Shown here piece by piece: positions 7,372 through 15,103 of a stretch of DNA of 30,162 bases. Position 1 is the stretch's first letter. Every line of letters starts with the position of its first letter. Position numbers and translations under genes: made by a program. The notes beneath the pieces are model-generated. The model saw only the letters and a program-made list of their open reading frames with translations, did no database searches and was not told where the DNA came from. Origin of the DNA: an uncultured Olegusella sp. (lineage in GTDB: Bacteria; Actinomycetota; Coriobacteriia; Coriobacteriales; Atopobiaceae); contig NZ_CAMXYY010000009.1 in the NCBI RefSeq assembly GCF_947253395.1, forward strand, positions 1-30,162, given 5' to 3'.

Positions 7372-9524
7372 CACCGCAGGCGCTCATCTCGGCTGCAACC
7401 TTCACGGCATCTGCAGTCGTACTCTGCGCAGAAATAGCAAAAGCACGCCACCACCTAGACAAGCAAAACCATACGCAAATACCACGTGTAAGCGATGTCC
7501 TCTGGTCTGGCCTTTTTGCTGTCATAGCTGGAATAATTGCTGCCTGCCTGCTGATTTGGCCTTATACAGATAGCGTCCTCATCGCTGCAATTAGCGCCTA
7601 TACCCTATGGTTTTGCGGACATGCAAGCCTGCGCCGTCGTCTTATTGCGCCACAACTTTACGAACGACAAATCGAACGCGAAAAACTCCGCGGAAAAAAG
7701 AGTTGGCTCAGTGTACAAGCAAAACTTTTGCTCTGGATTTGCATCAGCACCTTGTGTGCACTTGAACTTAGCTGGAATACTTTTTTTCCTTTTGTCCTGC
7801 CACATGCTGCAGCATTGGAACTACTGCTCATACTGCTCGTTTTACTCCTGATACACCAGCTCTTTTTGGGGTCAGGGATTGCTCTTGCTCTCGGTGTAAT
7901 AACTTTTACATGTATTGGGATGGTGCAAGGCTTTGTACTGACGTTTAAGGGTACCGTATTAAGCATAGGCGACCTCTACGCAGCAGGCACTGCTGCAGCA
8001 GTAAGTGGTGGTTACAACTACCAACTCGAAGCACATATGCTTCTCGGCTTTAGCTGTGCGGCGCTAGGTATTTTCTGCTGCTCACTTCTATATTACGAGC
8101 AGAGCCACACAAGTCTTGCTTCTCGCCTTTTACGTCATTGGAGTGCTGCGGGACTGGCAGCCCTTGCGCTTGCCTTTATGCTGCTGGTCCCTAACTACCA
8201 AAATCAATTGCATATCAAGGTCGAATATTGGTGGGAGTGGCAGCTTCTTGATCACAAAAAGTACTGCTTCCTCCCTTCTTTTATCGCAGAAGCTCAAGAT
8301 TTGCCCATTAAAAAACCAGCGGGATATTCTGTCGAAGCTGCCAAAAAAGCGGAAAACGAGCTCGCTGGTCGCTACGAAAAAACCGCAGACAAAAACCCCG
8401 GACTTTCTGCAGCTCAGGCACAGTGGAAAGAGCAAAAGCCTTCCATCGTAGTTGTCATGAATGAAACCTTTACCGACCTTACGCTCTACGACGATTTTGG
8501 TGGCTACCTGGGACCCGAGTGGTTCAAGCAGGGTTTTTCCAATGTCCTCAGGCGTGGCAAACTCGCCGTATCCGTCAATGGTGGCGGCACGTGCAACACC
8601 GAATTTGAATTTCTTACCGGGCAATCCATGGCGTTTGTGGGTAACGGCAAATATCCTTACACCCTCTATGATTTCACGAAGGTTGCAACTCTGCCCCGTC
8701 AGCTTGCCAAGCAGGGCTATCGTTGTTTGGCCGTACATCCCAATCTCGCTTCAAATTGGGATCGCGATCGCAGCTATAAGGCCATGGGGTTTGAGCATTT
8801 CTACGATATTGACGATTTTAAGGATGCAAAGAGTTTCCACAATGCCGTGAGTGATGAAGCGTGTTACGACAAGATTTTGGACATACTACAATCTGGCGAG
8901 CAGCCACAATTTATTTTTACGGTCACGATGCAAAATCACAGTGGCTACGACCAAGGTGGCATTCCCGCCGACAAAATGATGCCATACACAAGCTTTGGCA
9001 ATGCCAAGCTCGACGACAACACCAATTGCCTCATCAAAGAATACCTTGCTTGCATTGGAGAATCCGATCGAGCTCTCAAAGACTTTGTCAGCCAGCTACG
9101 CAAGCTCGACCGCCCTGTTTTGCTTGTCTTTTTTGGTGATCATCAACCCTATTTTTCCAATGTCATCAATGATGCTCTCTATATCGGTGAAGACACAGTA
9201 ACGCACGAGGAGCGTCTATACCAAAGTGACTACCTCATCTGGGCAAACTACCAAATCGCAGGCAGCAGCCAAGCGGCACAAAACCAAGTCGCTAGTGCTT
9301 CTGACCTTGCCGCGCAAAGCCTTGAGCAGATAGGCGTACCGCTCACACCACATCAAAAAGCCCAGCTTGGTGCCCGTGATCAGCTCTTCGGACTCAATCT
9401 TTTTGGCTACCGCGATCTTAAAGGTACCTGGCATGGCCTTGATGAGAAGACGAACGGTGCAGCCGCAAAAACCCTGCAAGAACTGCATTATCTCTCCTAC
9501 CGAGACTTTGGTAGCCTTGTCTAA
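7368..9524 (+). CDS. LTA-synthase-family sulfatase (glycerolphosphate polymerase type)
   Basis: Membrane enzyme that in the LtaS family transfers glycerolphosphate from phosphatidylglycerol to build lipoteichoic acid; 718 residues. The first 280 residues hold about seven hydrophobic segments and the rest is an extracellular sulfatase-fold domain. Metal and catalytic positions are visible: Glu366 in NETF, the nucleophile Thr408 in NGGGTCNTEF (equivalent to the LtaS GKTSDxEF threonine), His524 in MQNHSGY, and Asp591-His592 in FFGDHQPY. It is somewhat longer than LtaS (about 650). The ATG overlaps the lysozyme stop. It could act on another phospho-polyol or glycan polymer; the family is sure, the exact product is not. 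Confidence 0.9.
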   Translation: MTPQALISAATFTASAVVLCAEIAKARHHLDKQNHTQIPRVSDVLWSGLFAVIAGIIAACLLIWPYTDSVLIAAISAYTLWFCGHASLRRRLIAPQLYERQIEREKLRGKKSWLSVQAKLLLWICISTLCALELSWNTFFPFVLPHAAALELLLILLVLLLIHQLFLGSGIALALGVITFTCIGMVQGFVLTFKGTVLSIGDLYAAGTAAAVSGGYNYQLEAHMLLGFSCAALGIFCCSLLYYEQSHTSLASRLLRHWSAAGLAALALAFMLLVPNYQNQLHIKVEYWWEWQLLDHKKYCFLPSFIAEAQDLPIKKPAGYSVEAAKKAENELAGRYEKTADKNPGLSAAQAQWKEQKPSIVVVMNETFTDLTLYDDFGGYLGPEWFKQGFSNVLRRGKLAVSVNGGGTCNTEFEFLTGQSMAFVGNGKYPYTLYDFTKVATLPRQLAKQGYRCLAVHPNLASNWDRDRSYKAMGFEHFYDIDDFKDAKSFHNAVSDEACYDKILDILQSGEQPQFIFTVTMQNHSGYDQGGIPADKMMPYTSFGNAKLDDNTNCLIKEYLACIGESDRALKDFVSQLRKLDRPVLLVFFGDHQPYFSNVINDALYIGEDTVTHEERLYQSDYLIWANYQIAGSSQAAQNQVASASDLAAQSLEQIGVPLTPHQKAQLGARDQLFGLNLFGYRDLKGTWHGLDEKTNGAAAKTLQELHYLSYRDFGSLV

Positions 9525-9623
9525 GTGCCAAAAAGTCACATAAAGCTCGTTTTGCTTGAGTGATGTACCTACAAAGCGGGTAGGATTAAAGCATCGATGA
9601 ACGTTACCGAGAGAGGATACTTC

Positions 9624-10493
9624 ATGACAGATGAAATGACTCCCGAAGAGGAAGAGGCGCTACGTCGTGAGGTTGAAGCAACCTTTGGTAAGGCTCCCCA
9701 GGAGTCTTTCTATTTTAAGACCAACGAGTACAGTCGCATAAAGCATGTTATCGGCGTAGTTTCTGGTAAGGGCGGAGTGGGCAAATCCATCGTCACGGGC
9801 ATTTTGGCCTGCGAACTTGCCCGTAAGGGATACAAGGTTGGCATCCTAGATGCTGATATTACGGGTCCTTCCATACCCAAGATGTTTGGCTTATCGGATG
9901 AACGCATTATGGGCGACCCAGAACTTTCTATGATGATTCCCGTCACTACCAAGGGAGGCATCCGCATAGTATCAACCAACCTTGTACTCGAAAATGAAAC
10001 GGATCCTGTGCTGTGGCGTGGCCCCATCCTTATGGGTGTGCTCAAGCAGTTTTGGGAAGAGACCGTATGGGGCGAGATTGATTACTTACTTGTCGATATG
10101 CCTCCTGGAACGGGCGATGTTGCGCTCACCGTCTTTCAGCAGGTACCTATCGATGGCCTCATTATCGTTACCGCACCCCAGGGCTTAGTACAGATGGTAG
10201 TTTCCAAGGCTGTCAATATGGCACAGCAAATGAATGTCCCCGTACTTGGTTTAGTTGAAAACATGGCTTATGCCATCTGTCCCGATTGCGGCAAGCATAT
10301 CGAGGTGTTTGGACCAAGCCAGACTGCCAAAACCGCTCAGCACGATGGTTTGACGCTGTTGGGGTCCCTGCCCATTGATCCTACACTGGCAGCAAGCTGT
10401 GACAAAGGCAGCTTTGAGCAAGATCTGCCCGAAAATCTGCTGCCAGATGCTGTTAAGAGCATCGTGCAAGCCAGCTCTCTTTTTGGGAACTAA
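9624..10493 (+). CDS. mrp: Mrp/NBP35-family Fe-S cluster carrier ATPase
   Basis: Cytoplasmic P-loop ATPase that holds and hands over Fe-S clusters; 289 residues from the chosen start. The deviant Walker A is GKGGVGKS at 48-55 and the switch motifs are DADITGPS (77-83) and DMPPGTGD (158-165). A CPDC pair (Cys219, Cys222), the dimer cluster-binding cysteines of the family, follows VENMAY. I chose ATG 9624 because GAGAGG lies seven bases ahead. An in-frame ATG at 9597 would add nine residues with a poor ribosome-binding site. There is no N-terminal MIP18/DUF59 domain, as in the shorter family members. It is followed after three bases by a flavoprotein gene and then a second one, apparently one operon. 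Confidence 0.94.
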   Translation: MTDEMTPEEEEALRREVEATFGKAPQESFYFKTNEYSRIKHVIGVVSGKGGVGKSIVTGILACELARKGYKVGILDADITGPSIPKMFGLSDERIMGDPELSMMIPVTTKGGIRIVSTNLVLENETDPVLWRGPILMGVLKQFWEETVWGEIDYLLVDMPPGTGDVALTVFQQVPIDGLIIVTAPQGLVQMVVSKAVNMAQQMNVPVLGLVENMAYAICPDCGKHIEVFGPSQTAKTAQHDGLTLLGSLPIDPTLAASCDKGSFEQDLPENLLPDAVKSIVQASSLFGN

Positions 10494-10496
10494 GAC

Positions 10497-11786
10497 ATGA
10501 AAGGATCTTCACGCGCGCAAAAACAAGCGCTTCTGCTCGCTCAGGCACACAGCACTACCCTCCCGCAAAACTGTGATGTCTGCATCATTGGTGGAGGTGC
10601 CTCTGGAATGGTTGCCGCCATAACAGCTGCTGAGGCAGGTGCCAAGACGGTTGTTATCGAGCAAAAACTGCAGGCAGCTCAGAGTATTCTTGCCACGGGG
10701 AATGGTCGCTGCAATTTGGCAAATATTTCACTTGCGCCAAAGCACTACAACCATCCTGAATTTGTTGCTGAAGTTTGCGGCGGCAGCTGGCTTAATGATG
10801 TGCTGGGTTTTTGGAACGCCTGTGGCTTGCGTTGGACACTTGAAGAAGATCGCCTCTATCCCGTGTCACGTCAGGCAGCGAGCGTACGCAATGTGCTCCT
10901 TGCCCGCGCAAAACGAGCTGGTGTGATTGTTGCCTGTGGACGCAAAGTCGAGCAACTCGAAATGCATGATGGCGCCTGCACTATCAAGATTTCCGATGAA
11001 ACGAGAGAGCCTGCACAGTATTGCTCTATAAACACTTGCGCAGCCATTATTGCCGTGGGTGGTGGCGTAAGTTCTCACATTGCTGCAGGCCTAGATCTAG
11101 AACTTGTTGCAGAATCGCCTATACTCGCACCACTTGCCTGTAAAAATTCTCCCCTTGCAAGTCTGAGCGGAAGACGAGCCCAAGTCATCGCTCACATCTA
11201 TCGGGACGCCTTTCCTCAAGCCCGTGAGCGCGGAGAAATCTTACTGCGTGACTATGGCATCTCAGGCATTGTGTGCTTTAATCTCTCCCGTCATGTTCAG
11301 CCAAACGATGTGATTACATTGGATTTTGCCCCCGACTATAACGCCTCTGAACTGCGTCAAATTGCAGATCCCCAACTCAGCGGAAAGCTCATTGATGGTT
11401 GTCTTGATGGGGTACTTGACCCTCTGATTGCAACACAGCTTATCAAGCTGGCACGCAAGCGATGGACTCTCACAAACGATACGCGCGCAGACGCCCCCGA
11501 CTCTGCTGTGCAAGCAGATCCTTTGAGTTATGCTCTTAGCTTGGTAAAGGGCTTCCCGCTACGCGTCAGTGGTATTGCTCATCCTGAATTGGCACAAGTC
11601 ACCCGTGGTGGCCTCAATATACATCAGTTTGAATCGACAACGCTTGCAACTCAAAGCTACCCTCGCCTTTTTGCCTGTGGAGAAGCGCTCGATATTGATG
11701 CGGATTGTGGTGGTTTTAACCTTGCCTGGGCATGGAAAAGTGGCATGGTAGCCGGCAGTGCAGCAGCTCAGCTGCACTCAGTGTGA
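10497..11786 (+). CDS. FAD-dependent oxidoreductase, HI0933/BaiN-like family
   Basis: Flavoprotein of the HI0933 family, 429 residues. An N-terminal FAD Rossmann fold is CDVCIIGGGASGMVAA at about 26-41, the family hallmark GNGRCNLAN is at 69-77, and the C-terminal FAD-binding closing motif is LFACGEALDIDADCGGFNLAWAWKSG. Some members act in bile-acid reduction (BaiN) but most have no known substrate, so the reaction is unassigned. It is three bases downstream of mrp and twelve bases upstream of another FAD oxidoreductase. The tight packing suggests one transcript and perhaps a joint redox task. It is cytoplasmic, with no signal or membrane segment. Confidence 0.88.
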   Translation: MKGSSRAQKQALLLAQAHSTTLPQNCDVCIIGGGASGMVAAITAAEAGAKTVVIEQKLQAAQSILATGNGRCNLANISLAPKHYNHPEFVAEVCGGSWLNDVLGFWNACGLRWTLEEDRLYPVSRQAASVRNVLLARAKRAGVIVACGRKVEQLEMHDGACTIKISDETREPAQYCSINTCAAIIAVGGGVSSHIAAGLDLELVAESPILAPLACKNSPLASLSGRRAQVIAHIYRDAFPQARERGEILLRDYGISGIVCFNLSRHVQPNDVITLDFAPDYNASELRQIADPQLSGKLIDGCLDGVLDPLIATQLIKLARKRWTLTNDTRADAPDSAVQADPLSYALSLVKGFPLRVSGIAHPELAQVTRGGLNIHQFESTTLATQSYPRLFACGEALDIDADCGGFNLAWAWKSGMVAGSAAAQLHSV

Positions 11787-11798
11787 AAGGCAAGGTAC

Positions 11799-13499
11799 AT
11801 GATTGAGGTTTCAGGCATCCAGCTTTCCCCACGCGATATGCATGCTGACAAAACTGCAGAGATACGAGCTTGTCGTGCCGCCCTGCTTCGCCGCCTACAT
11901 TTAGCTCCCGATGATATAACTTCCGTTGTTTTGCAGCGGCGTTCTATAGATGCACGCAAGAAAGACCGTCTGAAACTCAATTACACGCTCAGGGCAACTC
12001 TGCGCGGTGGAGCCAATGCCGAGCGTGAACTTCTGCGTCGCTTGGAACACCGCCATGACAAGAGTGGCGTCAAGCAGGTAGAAGAGGCGCCTTTATACTG
12101 GCCACATATTGAACCAGCTCTGCTCACTCACAAACGCCCTGTTGTTGTAGGGGCTGGTTGCGCTGGTCTTTTCTGCGCACTTGCGCTTGCAGAAGCGGGA
12201 TTGAAGCCTATTCTGATTGAGCGCGGTGATGCTGCGAGACGACGCAGCCATGTGGTAGATGCGTTCAATCATGGAGCGGAGCTCGATGGTGAATCCAATA
12301 TCCAGTTTGGGCTGGGTGGTGCAGGCACATTTTCGGACGGAAAACTTGCCACAGGTACCAAAAGCCCACTACACCGACTGATACTTGATACTTTTGTTCA
12401 AGCGGGCGCCTCAGCAGATATCCTTTGGGACTCTCATCCCCATGTAGGCAGTGATGTGCTCCCTCAGGTTGTCACCCACATTGCCCAGCGCATTTGTGAG
12501 CTGGGCGGAGAGCTGCGTTGCCGTTGCCGTATGACCAATATTATCTACAAAGGCAGCAAGGGAGCACGCCGTATTACGGGTATCAAAGTGGCTCAAACTC
12601 TCTCTGATGGCAGCCTTCGAGAAGAGCAAATCGACACCAACGATGTTGTGCTTAGTTGTGGACATTCTGCGCGTGATGTTTTTGCGTTGCTTCAAGACAA
12701 GGGCATTGCCCTTGAACGCAAGACTTTTGCTATGGGAGTACGTATCGAACATCTACAGGCAGATGTTAACCGTGCACAATATGGACGTTTTGCGGGCGAT
12801 CCCATCCTTGGAGCCGCACCCTATAAACTCGTTGCCCATCTTCCACCAGAACTTGAACGCATTGGAGGGCGAAGCGCATTTTCCTTTTGCATGTGTCCTG
12901 GTGGCTATGTGGTAGCTGCCACAAGCGAAAAAGATGCTGTAGTCACCAATGGTATGAGTTTTGCTGCTCGCGATGGCATCAATGCCAACGCTGGTTTGCT
13001 TGCCAATGTGTTTCCTGATGACCTGCCAGGAGATGACCCTTTAGAGGGCATTAAACTCCAGCGCAGCTGTGAACACAAAGCCTTTGAGCTGGGTGGTTCC
13101 AACTACGCAGCCCCAGCTCAGCTCGTAGGAGATTTTCTCGCGCGTCAGTCCTCTACCGGAGCAGGTGACGTAATGCCCACCTACCCTCGTGGTGTTGTAT
13201 GGGGAGAAGTTGATACGTGCCTCCCTAACTATGTCAGTGAGGTACTGCGTGCGGCAATTCCTCTGATGGGACGTCGTCTGTCTTGCTTTAATGAAGAAAC
13301 TGCGATTCTTACTGCAGCAGAGACACGCTCAAGCTCTCCTGTTCGTGTTATTCGTGGGACAGACCTGCAGTCTGTATCTTGCACAGGCTTATGGCCTGCA
13401 GGTGAAGGCGCGGGCTATGCAGGAGGTATCATGAGTGCAGCTACAGATGGCATCCGTATTGCAACTGCTTTGGTGGAGAGTTGGAAAACTACAACTTAG
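11799..13499 (+). CDS. FAD-dependent dehydrogenase of the COG2509 type
   Basis: Large flavoprotein, 566 residues. About 110 N-terminal residues form a separate basic domain (including VVLQRRSIDARKKDRLKLNY, read in part). The FAD Rossmann fold follows with RPVVVGAGCAGLFCALALA near 113-131. The mid-protein has GESNIQFGLGGAGTFSDGKL, characteristic of this COG, and the end has GLWPAGEGAGYAGGIMSAA. Members are widespread in Firmicutes and Actinobacteria and annotated only as NAD/FAD-utilising dehydrogenases; the substrate is unknown. The ATG at 11799 has AAGGCA/AAGG-type spacing after the previous stop. It is third in the apparent mrp operon. No cysteine cluster suggests its own Fe-S centre. Confidence 0.85.
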   Translation: MIEVSGIQLSPRDMHADKTAEIRACRAALLRRLHLAPDDITSVVLQRRSIDARKKDRLKLNYTLRATLRGGANAERELLRRLEHRHDKSGVKQVEEAPLYWPHIEPALLTHKRPVVVGAGCAGLFCALALAEAGLKPILIERGDAARRRSHVVDAFNHGAELDGESNIQFGLGGAGTFSDGKLATGTKSPLHRLILDTFVQAGASADILWDSHPHVGSDVLPQVVTHIAQRICELGGELRCRCRMTNIIYKGSKGARRITGIKVAQTLSDGSLREEQIDTNDVVLSCGHSARDVFALLQDKGIALERKTFAMGVRIEHLQADVNRAQYGRFAGDPILGAAPYKLVAHLPPELERIGGRSAFSFCMCPGGYVVAATSEKDAVVTNGMSFAARDGINANAGLLANVFPDDLPGDDPLEGIKLQRSCEHKAFELGGSNYAAPAQLVGDFLARQSSTGAGDVMPTYPRGVVWGEVDTCLPNYVSEVLRAAIPLMGRRLSCFNEETAILTAAETRSSSPVRVIRGTDLQSVSCTGLWPAGEGAGYAGGIMSAATDGIRIATALVESWKTTT

Positions 13500-13554
13500 T
13501 TTTGCATGAACTGCTACTATGAAGTTCAGTTCTAGAAGTTTCAAAGGGGTAACT

Positions 13555-15027
13555 ATGGATAAGATGCAACACAACCCTCAGCCTCAAAGGCAAAGCCATT
13601 CCAATACCAGCCCTCACCCACGTCAAACTCAGCGTCATGCTGCCACTCATGCCGCGGGCACTGCTCCCCAAGCGCGTCGAGCTACTCATAGCAACCGTGT
13701 GCAGCATACTCGGCGTACCGCCTCCAATCAGGCACATCTGTTGGATTCCAGCGCATACAGCAGGCAATCTCAGTCTGCCTATGCAAGCAGCAAATCTTCG
13801 GATGGTATGACCCGCCGTGGACTTTTCAAGGCAGCAGCTGCACTTGCTGCTGTCGCAGGCGTAGGCGCTACAGGTGTCTACCTTGTACGCAATCCACCTC
13901 TTTTTGATGTAAGCATCAATGGGGCTACCTATCGTGTCAGCGCAGGCACTACCCTGCAAGCTGCCATCAACGATGGTCTTGCTTCTCCCAAACCCGGCAA
14001 CCTCATGGCAGTTGATGGCAGTGTCGCTGCCGAAGGCAAAGGTGATATATTTGCCGCCACCATCAATGGCAAAAAGACTAATAATCCTGCAAGCAAACTA
14101 GTTGCTAATGCGGTAGTAACCATCTCTGATGGTGCCGATACTACCGAGGACTATAGCGAAAAGACTGAAAAGATTCCTTTTGAGACCAAAAGTGATGATT
14201 TCAGCACACTCGATAGCTACTTCAGAGCTGCACTACACGTTTACAGCAAGGGTAGCGAGGGTGAAAAAACCACACGCACAGGCAAGGTATCAGGCAAGAC
14301 TGTCAGCGAGACTACCAAAGAACCAATTAACGCTGGCTACCACATCATTGATGCAAATGTAGGCGATGAAAAGGTCGTCGCCTTAACCTTTGACGATGGC
14401 CCTTGGGAGACCACCCCTCAGCTGCTGGATGTTCTCAAAGAAAACGACATCCATGTCACGTTCTTTGTTATTGGCAATCAGGTCGCTGAGCATGCCGATA
14501 CCGTTAAGCGCGAGCATGCCGAAGGACACCAAATAGCTACCCATACCTGGGATCACGCTGCGGGTGCAGGTCAGGGTGTCAACCTTACCTATATGACTGC
14601 TGAAGAACAAAAAAATGAAGTCACCAAAGGCCTTCAAGCCATTGAAGATTGCCTGGGTACCAAGGTAACCCATCTTCTCCGCGCGCCTGGTGGCAATTTC
14701 TATGGTGAGATTGTCAATACACTCAGTGGCATGATTGACGCGGAGATTGGTTGGAACCTCGATACCGAGGACTGGAGCCGTCCTGGTGCTCAAAGCATCG
14801 AAAACACCATCAAGTCGGCCAAACCAGGACAGGTTATCCTTTGCCACGACGGTGGTGGAGATCGTACTCAGACTATTGAGGCGGTCAAAAACGCTGTTCC
14901 CTATCTCAAGGAACAGGGCTTTAAGTTTGTCACGATTGACGAGTTATTTGAGATTAATAACAAGTATGCCGGCAAAGCAGACGACAAGGCAGATAAGTCC
15001 AAGCCTGACGACGGAGCAAGCGCATAA
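13555..15027 (+). CDS. Membrane-anchored NodB-type polysaccharide deacetylase
   Basis: Removes acetyl groups from cell-wall or capsule GlcNAc/MurNAc outside the membrane; 490 residues. The start at 13555 follows AAGGGG by six bases. Residues 1-85 are hydrophilic, rich in Gln, His and Arg. TRRGLFK (86-92) is followed by one hydrophobic segment, then a beta-rich linker of about 150 residues that I do not recognise, then the NodB domain from about 270. All five motifs are intact: TFDDGP (278-283), HTWDH (330-334, zinc), RAPGG (376-380), DTEDWSRPG, and LCHDGG (429-434). A start at 13807 would make TRRGLFK a standard twin-arginine signal, but its ribosome-binding site is weak. It follows the flavoprotein genes by about 55 bases; the role is probably lysozyme resistance or wall remodelling. 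Confidence 0.93.
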   Translation: MDKMQHNPQPQRQSHSNTSPHPRQTQRHAATHAAGTAPQARRATHSNRVQHTRRTASNQAHLLDSSAYSRQSQSAYASSKSSDGMTRRGLFKAAAALAAVAGVGATGVYLVRNPPLFDVSINGATYRVSAGTTLQAAINDGLASPKPGNLMAVDGSVAAEGKGDIFAATINGKKTNNPASKLVANAVVTISDGADTTEDYSEKTEKIPFETKSDDFSTLDSYFRAALHVYSKGSEGEKTTRTGKVSGKTVSETTKEPINAGYHIIDANVGDEKVVALTFDDGPWETTPQLLDVLKENDIHVTFFVIGNQVAEHADTVKREHAEGHQIATHTWDHAAGAGQGVNLTYMTAEEQKNEVTKGLQAIEDCLGTKVTHLLRAPGGNFYGEIVNTLSGMIDAEIGWNLDTEDWSRPGAQSIENTIKSAKPGQVILCHDGGGDRTQTIEAVKNAVPYLKEQGFKFVTIDELFEINNKYAGKADDKADKSKPDDGASA

Positions 15028-15061
15028 GGCAACTCATCCAACTTTGAACGAGGTATGCGCA

Positions 15062-15103
15062 GACGGTGCCAAACGCGTTAGTGTTTACGCGGGCGGTACC
15101 GTC
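15062..15103. terminator. Inverted repeats between convergent deacetylase and uvrB ends
   Basis: Nested inverted repeats, GACGGT/ACCGTC outside (15062-15067, 15098-15103) and CGCGT/ACGCG inside, span the uvrB stop codon in the convergent gap. There is no real T run on either side, so a two-way terminator is possible but weakly supported. Confidence 0.3.
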
